This document shows positions 15,402 to 24,033 of a DNA stretch of 64,000 bases, one piece after another. The notes under the pieces were generated by a model that worked only from the letters and a program-made list of their open reading frames with translations, did not search any database and was not told where the DNA came from. Source of the stretch: Agriterribacter humi (GTDB taxonomy: Bacteria > Bacteroidota > Bacteroidia > Chitinophagales > Chitinophagaceae); NCBI RefSeq assembly GCF_009192765.1, contig NZ_VOHQ01000016.1:1-64000 (forward strand). The letters are read 5' to 3'. Made by a program: the position numbers and the translations under genes. Within the stretch, counting starts at the first letter, position 1, and each line of letters opens with the position of its first letter.

Positions 15402-16070
15402 TCACTCATTGTTCATTAATTGAATATTCACATCGTTATTTGCAGAACCCTGCTTAAAAAATATCGCAAGCAGCAGCATAAACAAAGGAGCTGTAATGGC
15501 CCAGGGTGTTGCAAGCATCAATATATTGTTGGAAAAATTTGGGTAGAAATAAACAAATGCAATTAAAGGAGTAACGGCCGCATGAGCCAGGAAAGAATAC
15601 CTGACCCATTTTTGAAATCCCTGTTTTAGAAATACAGGTGCGGCAAAAAGCGCTGCCATCCCCATAAATATATATCCCGCTGCATCAAAGTCCCAAAAGA
15701 GAGAATGCGGTGTTTGTCTGAGCAACTGAATTTCATCAGTACTTCCACTAAGTGTCATGGGGATTACCGTTGCCAGTTGCACAACATAATTGGCTGCTAC
15801 GAAGACCACATAAATGACGGTACACAACAATGCGCCATGGCTCCAGAATTTATTTTCCGGGGCAACTGCATAATGCAGTGCAAGCATTTCTATCATAAAA
15901 GGGATCATTATGCAAAGCGAAAACCCGTAAATTAAAATTTCATCCCGGGGATAAGAAAGTAAACCCCAAACCTGCAGGATCTGAACAATATAAAATGCAA
16001 GTGTTGCCGTAAAGGCAACCATGCCTGACCAATAACCAGCTTTATAAATGGTCTTATTCATAGTCTGCAC
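15402..16070 (-). CDS. Six-helix integral membrane protein, unknown
   Basis: The 222-residue protein is almost entirely hydrophobic, with about six membrane segments beginning near residues 12, 45, 78, 128, 152 and 182. Landmarks are WSGMVAFTATLAFYIVQIL, YGFSLCIMIPFMIEMLALHY and the C-terminal ATPWAITAPLFMLLLAIFF. I do not recognise a named family and see no catalytic motif. It stands alone between a P repeat and a stretch without genes. Confidence 0.75.
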   Translation of the reverse strand: MQTMNKTIYKAGYWSGMVAFTATLAFYIVQILQVWGLLSYPRDEILIYGFSLCIMIPFMIEMLALHYAVAPENKFWSHGALLCTVIYVVFVAANYVVQLATVIPMTLSGSTDEIQLLRQTPHSLFWDFDAAGYIFMGMAALFAAPVFLKQGFQKWVRYSFLAHAAVTPLIAFVYFYPNFSNNILMLATPWAITAPLFMLLLAIFFKQGSANNDVNIQLMNNE

Positions 16071-16380
16071 TTTTAATTCCCTTGTTGTTTAAGGCAGCAT
16101 GGTAAAATGTAAGCCGAACATCAGCATCACATTATCAGGACTGATGAACAGCGCATGATTATCAGTATCCACAACCGGCAATGACCTGTTGTAACCGGGG
16201 CAGCGGATTATGCAGGTTTCATGAGTTTAAATTTCCAGGGCCGGGGTTATGACCTGATGGAGCCTTTATTGCGCTATGAATCAATTCATATTGGCGTTTT
16301 ATAGCCAAATATTTTCTACAAAAATATCTGTGGGATCATTTTATTTAACTGACAGACATCAGAACGAGTGGTGAATTTGG
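16071..16380. other. Intergenic region, no gene recognised
   Basis: About 310 nt with no convincing ORF. A short open stretch near 16219-16302 on the plus strand looks coding-like over 27 codons and may be a gene scrap. Nothing else stands out. Confidence 0.5.
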
Positions 16381-17211
16381 TCATTGCCTGCGTGCAGACC
16401 CCGGCGCGGCATAAATCAATTCTGTCGGGGCATAACCAAAATGCTTTTTGAAAGCATAAGAAAAATGCGATAAGTTTTCAAATCCTACTTCGTAGCAAAC
16501 ATCAATGGGTTTCTTTTTCTTTTCCACAAACTGATAGTGTGCCAATTCCAGCCGCTTTTGTGTAAGCCATCTTTGAGGCGTTGTATTAAATGCTTTGCTA
16601 AAATCCCGTTTAAAGGTCGTAAGGCTGCGACCTGTGAGATAGCCAAACCTTTCCAGGGGCAAATTGAACATAAAGTTCTTTTCCATATAGCTGACCAAAT
16701 CAATTTTTCCCGGTTCTTCAAAGTTTGCCAATACATTGTCTATTCCTTTGTCAATACTCCTGAGCACACTGATCGCTTCTGTAATTTTCAGCGAAGCAAT
16801 ATCTTCAGGAAGTGCTTTCATTTCAAAATAGGGAACCAGGGAAGCAAGACAACTTTCCAATAAGGGATGATTGTTGAAACAATATATTTTCTGTGATCCC
16901 AAAGCTTTTGGTTTCACATTCAGGTTCGCATAAAAATCTCTTAGCCTCGTTGTGGACAAGTGCATCACTACCGTTTTATGCGGCAGCCCGTCTTTGGGAT
17001 AATTGATAATCGTTGCCAGTTGATTTCTTGGGATTAAAAAAATATCGCCTTTCCTAAAAAAATAAGTTGCATCAGCCTGCACAATTTTTGTCTCACCCGA
17101 AATGAACCAAATCAGCATGTGCTGGTCGAACATAATGTCCGATTTAAAAAACCTGTCCTCATAGCAGGAAAGTTTAATATCGTCTGTTATGTATTTTGCT
17201 TTATACTCCAT
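16381..17211 (-). CDS. AraC-family transcriptional regulator
   Basis: This is a 276-residue regulator with a cupin-type N-terminal sensor (FRKGDIFLIPRNQLATI) and a C-terminal AraC double helix-turn-helix (LTGRSLTTFKRDFSKAFNT, then CYEVGFENLSHFSYAFKKHF). The last nine residues (AAPGSARRQ) and the stop codon are encoded by the half P repeat at 16382-16407, so the native C-terminus appears to have been extended by repeat sequence. It lies just upstream of the SDR gene on the same strand, a likely target. A TATTTTTG box is 22 nt before the ATG. Confidence 0.85.
   Translation of the reverse strand: MEYKAKYITDDIKLSCYEDRFFKSDIMFDQHMLIWFISGETKIVQADATYFFRKGDIFLIPRNQLATIINYPKDGLPHKTVVMHLSTTRLRDFYANLNVKPKALGSQKIYCFNNHPLLESCLASLVPYFEMKALPEDIASLKITEAISVLRSIDKGIDNVLANFEEPGKIDLVSYMEKNFMFNLPLERFGYLTGRSLTTFKRDFSKAFNTTPQRWLTQKRLELAHYQFVEKKKKPIDVCYEVGFENLSHFSYAFKKHFGYAPTELIYAAPGSARRQ
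16382..16407 (+). repeat. P palindromic repeat, right half, inside the AraC coding end
   Basis: The sequence CATTGCCTGCGTGCAGACC plus CCGGCGC is the right half of P. It overlaps the final codons and stop of the AraC gene. Confidence 0.8.
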
Positions 17212-17232
17212 TCCGCATAGTCGTTTCTGCTA

Positions 17233-17240
17233 CAAAAATA
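17233..17240 (-). promoter_or_regulatory. -7 box (TATTTTTG) of AraC gene
   Basis: The minus strand reads TATTTTTG, matching TAnnTTTG, 22 nt upstream of the ATG at 17211. Confidence 0.5.
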
Positions 17241-17257
17241 GATTATAAAAAACCGAA

Positions 17258-18253
17258 TCAACCAACACTGAATGTTATGCCTGTCATTTCTTCGCTCAAT
17301 TTCCACAAACGTTTTGCATTGGCCTCATCCAATGAATAAGATTTTACGCCTCCTGATGCCGAAGAATCAAGGGCTAATTCAGCGATGTCTGCATCTTCGC
17401 AATACACACCCCCGATATTATTGAGCGTTGGGGTGGTAGCACACCAAACCGTAGTAGCCGCACCTTGTGGGATTGTTTTCAATGATGCTGCTACTTCAGG
17501 TAAAAGATTGCCTTCGGCATCGCAGAAACCCATTTGTTGAAACAGTTCTAAAGAGGCTTCCCTGCCCAATTCCGTTCCGTTGATGGAACCCGGGTGCAAT
17601 GAATAAGCGCTTACTTTAAATGCTTTAGCACGATTGTCTAACTCAAGGGCAAATAAATTGCTGGCGGTTTTGGATTGTCCGTAAGCTTGCAGTGTGTCGT
17701 ATTCCCGATTCAGAAAATTGGGATCGTCAAAATGGAAAGCTGCAAACTGATGTCCGTGAGAAGATACGTTAATGACCCTTGCTCCATCGGCCTTTTTAAG
17801 GGCAGCCCATAGTCTTCCAGTAAGCTGAAACTGCGCTAAGTAATTGGTCGCTAATTGCGATTCAATACCACGGCTGTCCCTGCGCAGCGGAACCCACATA
17901 ATGCCCGCATTGTTGATGAGCAAATGAAGCGGTCTGCCCGATGCTAAAAATTTTTCTGCAAATATGTCAATAGAAGCCGGATCCATTAAATCCATGGTTT
18001 CCAATTCCACATTGGCAATGCCCGCCAAATTTCTCTTTGCCTTTTCAGTATCTCTTGCAGGAACGATTACTGTGGCTCCGGCGGCTGCAAGTGTTTTGGT
18101 GGTTTCCAAACCGATGCCTGTGTTACCACCTGTTACCATAGCGATTTTTCCTGTAAGGTCAATGCCTTTGATTACATCACCTGCTGTAGATGTTGCGCTA
18201 AACCCGGAACCTGTTGGCTTCTGCAACGCTCCGTAATAATTGTCTTGTCCCAT
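17258..18253 (-). CDS. Short-chain dehydrogenase/reductase (SDR)
   Basis: The 331-residue protein has a Rossmann fold: the cofactor-binding motif VTGGNTGIGLETTK near residue 40, the NNAG motif (LLINNAGIMWVPL), the catalytic Ser in NVSSHGHQFA and YGQSKTASN with the catalytic Tyr and Lys. The ARD after the second strand (VPARDTEKA) suggests NADP preference. It resembles retinol-dehydrogenase/oxidoreductase-like SDRs of unknown substrate. It lies 46 nt from the AraC gene start and has its own TATTTTTG box. Confidence 0.85.
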   Translation of the reverse strand: MGQDNYYGALQKPTGSGFSATSTAGDVIKGIDLTGKIAMVTGGNTGIGLETTKTLAAAGATVIVPARDTEKAKRNLAGIANVELETMDLMDPASIDIFAEKFLASGRPLHLLINNAGIMWVPLRRDSRGIESQLATNYLAQFQLTGRLWAALKKADGARVINVSSHGHQFAAFHFDDPNFLNREYDTLQAYGQSKTASNLFALELDNRAKAFKVSAYSLHPGSINGTELGREASLELFQQMGFCDAEGNLLPEVAASLKTIPQGAATTVWCATTPTLNNIGGVYCEDADIAELALDSSASGGVKSYSLDEANAKRLWKLSEEMTGITFSVG

Positions 18254-18282
18254 TTTTTTAAATTTTAGTTGTTTTGCTGGAA

Positions 18283-18290
18283 CAAAAATA
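18283..18290 (-). promoter_or_regulatory. -7 box (TATTTTTG) of SDR gene
   Basis: The minus strand reads TATTTTTG, 30 nt upstream of the SDR start codon at 18253. Confidence 0.5.
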
Positions 18291-18420
18291 GACGGGGTCT
18301 TCCTTAGATACTTTGTTTAAACGTCCGAATATGCTTTGTTCAAAAGGCCTGGTTTTATGTTCTTTTTTTGTGTGACCGGAGAAAATAAAATACAGGAAAG
18401 GTTACCGGTACTCCTTGCAG

Positions 18421-18554
18421 ACCAATTGAAAAGGTTCTTCCCGCGTAATACCGGCAATTTCCCGGCAAACCGGAAAAGAAGATCACGGAGGGCAAAAAAT
18501 ATTAGCGCGGGGGGCGCATAGCTATGCCCATTGCCTGCATGCAGACCCCGGCGC
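18421..18554 (+). repeat. Composite repeat, copy D (3' part) with P
   Basis: From CAATTGAAAAGGTTCTTCCC through GGCAATTTCCCGGCAAACC and GGAGGGCAAAAAATATTAGC this matches the right third of copy A closely, then P (18504-18554). The conserved ATCAAACC block is absent. It is the one P copy not followed by the 3' end of a minus-strand gene; a plus-strand DoxX gene follows. Confidence 0.85.
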
Positions 18555-18724
18555 GAAACCAACGGGCTGTTTTGAAATATTTCGACGCAAAATGCCCCTA
18601 TATTGCCGCAAATACCCCTGATGCGCATTCACTTCTGTGTTAGCTTTGTCCAATCGGGCATTGAAAGCAATTTAAAAGTGTCTGGTATCAGTTATAGCAT
18701 TGAACACGTAACAAACCAATCAAC

Positions 18725-19117
18725 ATGCAACCAAAAACAATCAACATTCTCTACTGGGTTTTTACCATTTTATTCGCGGCACTCATGATCTTTTCTTCCT
18801 ATGGCAGCATCCTGGTAAACGATGATGCGAAGAAGCTGATACATGACCAGCTCGGCTACCCGGTCTATTTTATTCCTTTTACGGGCTATGCCAAGCTGAT
18901 TGGCTCAGTGATTATTTTAATACCCGGTTTAAGAACAATAAAGGAATGGGCTTATGCCGGTTTATTCTTCGACCTGGCTGCTGTTCTGTACTCCAGCATC
19001 GCCCTGTCGGGAACCGTTGATCCGATGCTTGCTTTTATGCTGATATGGATTGTGCCAGGGATATTATCGTATTTCTTCTGGAAGAAAAAAATGAGGCTGG
19101 AACCGGATGTGAAATAG
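18725..19117 (+). CDS. DoxX-like membrane protein
   Basis: The 130-residue protein has four membrane helices and reads as a DoxX-like family member. It opens INILYWVFTILFAALMIFSS, then carries the family HDQLGYPVYFIPFTGYAKL turn, the second helix GSVIILIPGL, and ends in a Lys-rich tail. Members of this group are often linked to redox or thiol stress, but the activity is unknown. It is the only plus-strand gene between 5.6 and 24 kb and sits between two composite repeats. Confidence 0.85.
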   Translation: MQPKTINILYWVFTILFAALMIFSSYGSILVNDDAKKLIHDQLGYPVYFIPFTGYAKLIGSVIILIPGLRTIKEWAYAGLFFDLAAVLYSSIALSGTVDPMLAFMLIWIVPGILSYFFWKKKMRLEPDVK

Positions 19118-19214
19118 GGCCGGTACGATGTTATATACCCGGGCGGGTTGAAGTATTCCGGGAATTTAATTACCAGAAACAGTTGATTCAACCTGCCGGG
19201 GTAATTCATCCAGG

Positions 19215-19454
19215 TCATTGCTCCTTAGGATCAAAAATTACTTACCGGAAATTGAATGGATTGAATATTGGGTGCTGTAAATGGTGCGGATTGATACTGT
19301 TATCAAACCTATTCATTTATTTAAAAATTGAAAAAGTTTTTTCGGGGATTCTAACTGGTACACGTCAGATTGGCCGCGAAGACCGTAGCAGGGCAAAAAT
19401 CTTAGCGCCGGGGTCGCATAGCTATGCCCATTGCCTGAATGCAGACCCCGGCGC
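19215..19454 (+). repeat. Composite repeat, copy E, ending in P
   Basis: It starts near CAAAAATTACTTACCGGAAA, with GGTGCGGATTGATACTG, ATCAAACCTATTCATTTATT, GAAAAAGTTTTTTCG, CACGTCAGATTGGCCGCGAA and P at 19405-19454. This P copy is a near-perfect 11-bp outer stem (GCGCCGGGGTC / GACCCCGGCGC) around the inner palindrome GCATAGCTATGC. The left hairpin part of the composite is missing. Confidence 0.9.
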
Positions 19455-19510
19455 GACACAAGGTATTCCGTCTGTGCGCATTTATGCCAGCCTGCCTGTT
19501 AGGCAGTTTT

Positions 19511-19900
19511 TTATTGTGGTATCTCTTCCAGCAGGATTTCATTTCCGGCTTTGTCATAATATGTGCAGGTCATCTTGTCCATACAGATTGCCCATCTTTC
19601 AATACCAAACGTTGCACATATCCTGATAAAGGTCAGGAAATCTGTTTTGCCTTGCTGGTGAGCAACCAACGCTGCCTTAAATTGTTCACTGTCAACTGTG
19701 GGGGCAATGACTAATGGGGCATACTTTGCAGGTACTTTTGCTGTGTAGTTGTTAGCACCGTGATAGTCAATATGTCCATCTGTTACATAGGCTTCATAAT
19801 GCGTTACACCTAACGCCTTAATTTCCTGAATGTAGGCAGGGAAGTCCGCACCTGATTTTACTTTGCTGTGAGCAGCTTTGATTTGTTCTACTGTAAACAT
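19511..19900 (-). CDS. DUF1398 family protein
   Basis: The ~129-residue product matches DUF1398: FTVEQIKAAHSKVKSGADFP, ALGVTHYEAYVTDGHIDYHG, FIRICATFGIERWAICMDK and a C-terminal YDKAGNEILLEEIP. Escherichia coli YbcV/YdgA-type relatives are uncharacterised. The start is set at 19900 (MFTVEQ), because the upstream 23 residues are not conserved-looking. It stands alone after a P repeat. Confidence 0.8.
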   Translation of the reverse strand: MFTVEQIKAAHSKVKSGADFPAYIQEIKALGVTHYEAYVTDGHIDYHGANNYTAKVPAKYAPLVIAPTVDSEQFKAALVAHQQGKTDFLTFIRICATFGIERWAICMDKMTCTYYDKAGNEILLEEIPQ

Positions 19901-20107
19901 TGTCTTTTGATTTTTAATTGTTAAACGATTTGTTGAATTACACGCAACCAAAATGCTCAAACCTGTCAAAATGATTACTGATTTTAGAATGGGTGCATTT
20001 TATCGCCGGCTGGTGGGAACAGCAGCCGGGGCGGCCTGATTTTGCATTTTGATTACGATGCAAAGGTGCAATGGCCAAAATCTCTGTAATTGTAAAAAAT
20101 CGTTTTT

Positions 20108-20872
20108 CTACAGGAAGCGTTTAAAATTTTCAGGTGTATCTCCTGTAAACTGTTTGAAGTTTTTTATGAAATGGGCCTGGTCAAAGAAATTGTTTTCATA
20201 ACAGATTTCTGTAAGCGACTTGGTATTATTCAGATTGTCAAGAACCGCGTGAAAGCGTACAATAGAAGCAAATTTCTTCGGTGTTGTTCCAACAACTTTC
20301 CTAAATCGTTTCTCAAAGGGGCTTTGACTGATAAATAGTTTTTCGTTCAGTTCTTTTATGCGGATAGTTCCGTTGCTTTGATAAATGAGCTTAACGGCTT
20401 CAACAATTCGTTTGTCGGCCTGAATGTCTTTGAACTGTGCCAGTAAAAACTGTTCAACAATTCTAATTCGTTGTTTGTCTGAAGCAGCGCTCAGCAATCT
20501 TTCCTCTACTTCGCTCACTTTGCTTTTTTCAAAAATATCGTCAAGCGCAAGGCTCAAATTAAACAATTCATTTGCGGGGTTTGAGGCAAAATGTGTAAAG
20601 CCGGTTTCGGTAAAATAGACTAAAATCGTTCCAATGCCTGCCGAGTTTTTGAAGATCTTGTAGCTGTCAGAAATGCCTGTAATTCCTGCTGACGCCAGTT
20701 TGTTTATAGTATTGTCTTTAATTGATGCAAGTTGTCCCTTATACTGAAATCCAATAACAAGTCCTGATGAGGGAAAAACTTTGTATTCGCTTTCCAGGTT
20801 ATTCTCCGACACTACATAGTATTTTATGTAGTCCTTTAATTTGTCTGTTGGAAAATGCTTGTCAAATTTCAT
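20108..20872 (-). CDS. AraC-family transcriptional regulator
   Basis: The 254-residue regulator has an N-terminal domain of the DUF6597 type (FPTDKLKDYIKYYVVSENN, SSGLVIGFQYKGQL) and the C-terminal double helix-turn-helix (FISQSPFEKRFRKVVGTTPK; CYENNFFDQAHFIKNFKQFT). The neighbouring DUF1398 gene lies downstream on the same strand and could be in its regulon. No effector is known. Confidence 0.85.
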   Translation of the reverse strand: MKFDKHFPTDKLKDYIKYYVVSENNLESEYKVFPSSGLVIGFQYKGQLASIKDNTINKLASAGITGISDSYKIFKNSAGIGTILVYFTETGFTHFASNPANELFNLSLALDDIFEKSKVSEVEERLLSAASDKQRIRIVEQFLLAQFKDIQADKRIVEAVKLIYQSNGTIRIKELNEKLFISQSPFEKRFRKVVGTTPKKFASIVRFHAVLDNLNNTKSLTEICYENNFFDQAHFIKNFKQFTGDTPENFKRFL

Positions 20873-20902
20873 CTAATGTCTGTGTGGTGGGGTGATTAAT
20901 TG

Positions 20903-21080
20903 CCTACCAGGGTCAGGGCTTTGCGCTGCCGGGAAAATAGTACTCCTTCAAGCCCGGCTAACTGATGATGAAAATAGAAATAAAAGTTGATGATTTGTAC
21001 TTTATCCGGAGTTGCTTGTCCCGCCCGAACAACTACTCAGCGATGCTGCAATTGTTGAATCACCGCTTCCGTCCGCTCCA
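20903..21080 (+). repeat. R4 dispersed repeat, copy 1
   Basis: About 170 bp that aligns with 47113-47280. Shared blocks are GCCGGGAAA, CAACTGAT or TAACTGATGATGAAAAT, AGAAATAAAAGTT, GATGATTTGT or TATGATTTGT, CCCGAACAA, CGATGCTG, CCGCTTC. The copies are about four-fifths alike by eye. No ORF is shared. A shorter, weaker match lies near 23040-23100. Confidence 0.75.
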
Positions 21081-21157
21081 GTAGTGCAAAACCTCCTCTT
21101 GCACTGCTTTTGCTTTCGGAGTTGTTGAAATTGAGTATAATTATTCAGTCGGGGTTT

Positions 21158-21622
21158 TTATAAAGGATTTCTATTTTTACTGAGTTGTTCCGCCAGCCCG
21201 ATAAGAAGCCCTTCAGGACCGCGTATGTAACAAAGCCGATACATTTCCTCATACTTAACCACTTCTCCAACAAGCTGAGCACCAATTTTCCGGAGCCTGG
21301 CAAGCGTCTCATCAATGTCGTCCACAGTGAACATAACGCGTAAATAGCCAAGCGCGTTTACCGGGGCGTTGCGGTGGTCGGCTATAATGGGCGGAGTTAG
21401 AAATCGTGATATTTCGAGCCGGCTGTGGCCATCCGGGGTGACCATCATTGCAATCTCGACATGCTGGTTTCCCAGTCCGGTTACGCGCCCAGCCCATTCT
21501 CCTTCTATTGTGGCCCGCCCTTCAAGTTTTAGGCCAAGCTCGGCGAAAAAAGCAATGGTCTCATTGAGGGATTCCACCACAATGCCAACATTGTCCATGC
21601 GTAATAATTTGCTTTTTGCCAT
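21158..21622 (-). CDS. VOC-superfamily (glyoxalase-like) protein
   Basis: The 154-residue protein has two beta-alpha-beta-beta-beta modules: LLRMDNVGIVVESLNETIAF with the metal-site region GLGNQHVEIAMM, and FTVDDIDETLARLRKIGAQL with YIRGPEGLLIGLAEQL. It resembles VOC proteins annotated as bleomycin-resistance or lyase-like; substrate unknown. It starts 4 nt after the DHFR-like gene stop, so the two form one transcript. Confidence 0.85.
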   Translation of the reverse strand: MAKSKLLRMDNVGIVVESLNETIAFFAELGLKLEGRATIEGEWAGRVTGLGNQHVEIAMMVTPDGHSRLEISRFLTPPIIADHRNAPVNALGYLRVMFTVDDIDETLARLRKIGAQLVGEVVKYEEMYRLCYIRGPEGLLIGLAEQLSKNRNPL

Positions 21623-21626
21623 AGTC

Positions 21627-22160
21627 TTATTTTTTCCGTTTGTAATGCAGTTGCGTCAATCCCGTTTCAAATGTTTTTGTTGTTATGAATTCAAGTATTT
21701 GTTCAGGTCTTCCGTCCTTAAAAAGTCTTGTTCCATTCCCTAATAAAACGGGTATAACCGAAATTATAAACTCGTCTATTAAGTCGTGTTTCAATAGTTC
21801 ATTGATTACTTCTGCACCACCGTCACAATAAATATTCTTACCACTTTCAGATTTTAAGCGATCAACCAATTCGGTCAAGTTTCCTGTATAGAAAGTCGTT
21901 CGACCTACTTGCGGTCTTTCAGTTCTTGTTATGACATAAATATCTCGTTGTCCGTTGTCGTAATGAGATGCCCCGATTTCTTTAAGTACATAATCATAGG
22001 TTTTTCTACCAATAATTATTGTGTCAATTCTGGCTGTAAATTCCGCATAGCCATAATCTTCCCCTTCTTTTTCTACAATTTTCAAGAAGCTTAGGTCGTC
22101 ATTTGGTTTTGCAATGTAACCGTCTAAGCTCATCGCGATGAAAAGTGATATTTTTCGCAT
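21627..22160 (-). CDS. Dihydrofolate-reductase-family (RibD C-terminal domain) protein
   Basis: The 177-residue protein opens MRKISLFIAMSLDGYIAKPN and contains IIGRKTYDYVL, YCDGGAEVINELLKHDLIDE and the C-terminal SVIPVLLGNGTRLFKDG. This is the RibD-C/DHFR-like reductase fold that uses NADPH. In this stand-alone group the substrate is unknown and it is not the essential folate enzyme. It is the first gene of a two-gene transcript with the VOC gene and has a TAAATTTG box 25 nt upstream. Confidence 0.85.
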   Translation of the reverse strand: MRKISLFIAMSLDGYIAKPNDDLSFLKIVEKEGEDYGYAEFTARIDTIIIGRKTYDYVLKEIGASHYDNGQRDIYVITRTERPQVGRTTFYTGNLTELVDRLKSESGKNIYCDGGAEVINELLKHDLIDEFIISVIPVLLGNGTRLFKDGRPEQILEFITTKTFETGLTQLHYKRKK

Positions 22161-22184
22161 CTGTTTTAAATTTTAATGTTTCCG

Positions 22185-22192
22185 CAAATTTA
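22185..22192 (-). promoter_or_regulatory. -7 box (TAAATTTG) of DHFR-like/VOC transcript
   Basis: The minus strand reads TAAATTTG, matching TAnnTTTG, 25 nt upstream of the ATG at 22160. Confidence 0.5.
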
Positions 22193-22232
22193 CTTTTAGA
22201 CAAACAATTACACTTTGTAAAAATGCGACAAA

Positions 22233-22967
22233 TTAAAGTAGTGATGGCGAAATTCCTGTATTTCGCCTGATTTCATTGGTAAGATGCGAATGGTCATAGT
22301 AGCCGCACTCAAATGCGATATCTAATAAGCTCCGGTTTTCACTTGAATTTTTGATTATACTCAAAGCATTTTGAAAGCGAATAATATTTGAATATTCTTT
22401 TGGTGATAATCCAATGTGCTTTTTAAAATTTCGCTCCAGTTGTCTTACAGTTGTGAAATTTCTTTTTGACAGTTCGTCAATGCTCATTTGTCCGTTTGTT
22501 GATTGTATATCGTTGATAACAGATTGTAACAGGTTATTTTGGCTTTTTACTTTACCGGAAAAAAAATGGTTAAGATAATTGAATGGGCTGTCAAGGATTT
22601 TATCAACATTAAATGAATTTGATTTCTCAAATTCAACGGTATTGTTAATCAACTCATTTTGTGAAGAATAGTTATAGAAATTAGCAAAAGTTGCGGGTTT
22701 AAGGCAAACACCTAATAAATGTGTTTCGCTGTCAATAAAACTGTCTTTGAATGAAGTCATTGCGCCCACTACATAAGTTTTCCCAAATTCCATAGAAACC
22801 GAGCCATTGTCTGTCAGACAGGTATTACCTAAATTCATTACTAATCCGGCACAACCATCAGGAAAATTTCGCTCCCATTGTCTATCAAATTCGTCCCCTT
22901 TTAACTCCCAATAGGAATGAATGAAGGATGCTAATTCTTTGCAGGGTTTTATTTCTCTGTACTCCAT
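22233..22967 (-). CDS. AraC-family transcriptional regulator
   Basis: The 244-residue regulator opens EYREIKPCKELASFIHSYWE, the DUF6597-type sensor with FPDGCAGLVMNLG. The DNA-binding part reads FTTVRQLERNFKKHIGLSPK and FECGYYDHSHLTNEIRRNTG. It is AT-rich relative to the enzyme genes around it. It ends close to its last helix, as is usual for this subgroup. The target is unknown. Confidence 0.85.
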   Translation of the reverse strand: MEYREIKPCKELASFIHSYWELKGDEFDRQWERNFPDGCAGLVMNLGNTCLTDNGSVSMEFGKTYVVGAMTSFKDSFIDSETHLLGVCLKPATFANFYNYSSQNELINNTVEFEKSNSFNVDKILDSPFNYLNHFFSGKVKSQNNLLQSVINDIQSTNGQMSIDELSKRNFTTVRQLERNFKKHIGLSPKEYSNIIRFQNALSIIKNSSENRSLLDIAFECGYYDHSHLTNEIRRNTGISPSLL

Positions 22968-23122
22968 TTGTTCTAGGGTGTCGTTTTACAATTCTGACCG
23001 CTAACCTTACAGGTTGGCGAAGTGCGGATAATAGCCTTCCGTCCCGCCGGGCATACTGAAGCTGATTATTTAGTTAACAATGCATTGCTGACGATTCGTT
23101 CATTATGGCCGGAATAGATAAA

Positions 23123-23599
23123 TCATAAGGAGTCAAAAATATAATAATTTTTAGCTTTTTTATAGCTCCGCTTCAGGCACTCCATTATAAAATCTTTTTT
23201 CTCTTCAATTTTACCACTTTCATATTCAATTCTTGTTAAGCCATTAATGTCAGCAAAAAGTTCAACATCTTTTTCAGCAACTACAATTAAAGCATCTTTT
23301 GGCTTATATGATGCTATTCCCGGCAGGCTGTCAAAAGCCCCAAAGCAATAACCCAATTCAAATATTACATTTTGCCTGGCTCTTTTATTCCCGTCTAACA
23401 TCTCGTCATCTTTAGTTAATATTACTATAACACAATGAACATCATCCCAAATTAAATCTCTTAAATTTTCAAAAATAGTATCTGCCGCATATTCTTCAAC
23501 CAATATTCTTGGCAAAAATTCACATTCATTAATCATTTTTTTTACTTCTAAATAATCTTTAGAATGTCCATGCATTATTGCAACCTGAAACTTCCCCAT
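23123..23599 (-). CDS. TIR-like nucleotide-binding protein (PF10137 / CAP12-type)
   Basis: The 158-residue single-domain protein opens FQVAIMHGHSKDYLEVKK, the VxxxHG strand-loop of the TIR-like family. IVILTKDDEM and RARQNVIFELGYCFG follow; the last is the hallmark helix with the catalytic-type Glu. The C-terminal half includes DALIVVAEKDVELFADINGL. In CBASS and Pycsar systems this domain is an NAD-degrading effector fused to STING or paired with a nucleotide cyclase. Here it stands alone, and I see no cyclase gene within the window. An orphan effector, a partner encoded elsewhere or an unrelated role are all possible. Confidence 0.85.
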   Translation of the reverse strand: MGKFQVAIMHGHSKDYLEVKKMINECEFLPRILVEEYAADTIFENLRDLIWDDVHCVIVILTKDDEMLDGNKRARQNVIFELGYCFGAFDSLPGIASYKPKDALIVVAEKDVELFADINGLTRIEYESGKIEEKKDFIMECLKRSYKKAKNYYIFDSL

Positions 23600-23639
23600 A
23601 TGGTTGTAAAAAATTTATTAACGAACTCAACTACTCCTC

Positions 23640-23885
23640 AAAATTTTAAATTATATAGCGGAAATTGGATGGGTGAATATTGCGCATTGTATACGGTGCG
23701 GATTGAAACGGTTGTCAAACCTATTCATTTATCCTAAAAATCTAAAAAATTTTTTGTGGCGTTTATGCTGGCAATTTTATAGCAATGGGTTTTGGTTAGG
23801 ATAGCAGCTTTAAAATTTCACCGGAGTTCTAACCGATGTATATTAGATTGGCCGCGAAGACCGTGACAGGGCAAAAATATTTTCA
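23640..23885 (+). repeat. Composite repeat, copy F, without P
   Basis: It has TTATATAGCGGAAATTGGATG, GGTGCGGATTGAAACGG, GTCAAACCTATTCATTTATC, AAAAATTTTTTGTGG and AGATTGGCCGCGAAGACCG with TGACAGGGCAAAAATATT. Sequence then departs from the family at the point where P would begin. An extra ~60 bp (near 23770-23820) is also seen in copies H and, in part, I (AGCAGCTTTAAAATTTC). The rest of 23600-24033 holds nothing recognisable. Confidence 0.85.
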
Positions 23886-24033
23886 ATCTGCTTTGAAATG
23901 TAATTTATTTCTATTTACTTTGTAATTCAAAGTACTTTTTTATATAGTTGACCTGAGATCGCAGCTCCCGGGGAGGACAACAGACCGGGTAAAACACAAA
24001 ACTATTCCTGACCAGCAACTTAACTTTTATTTT

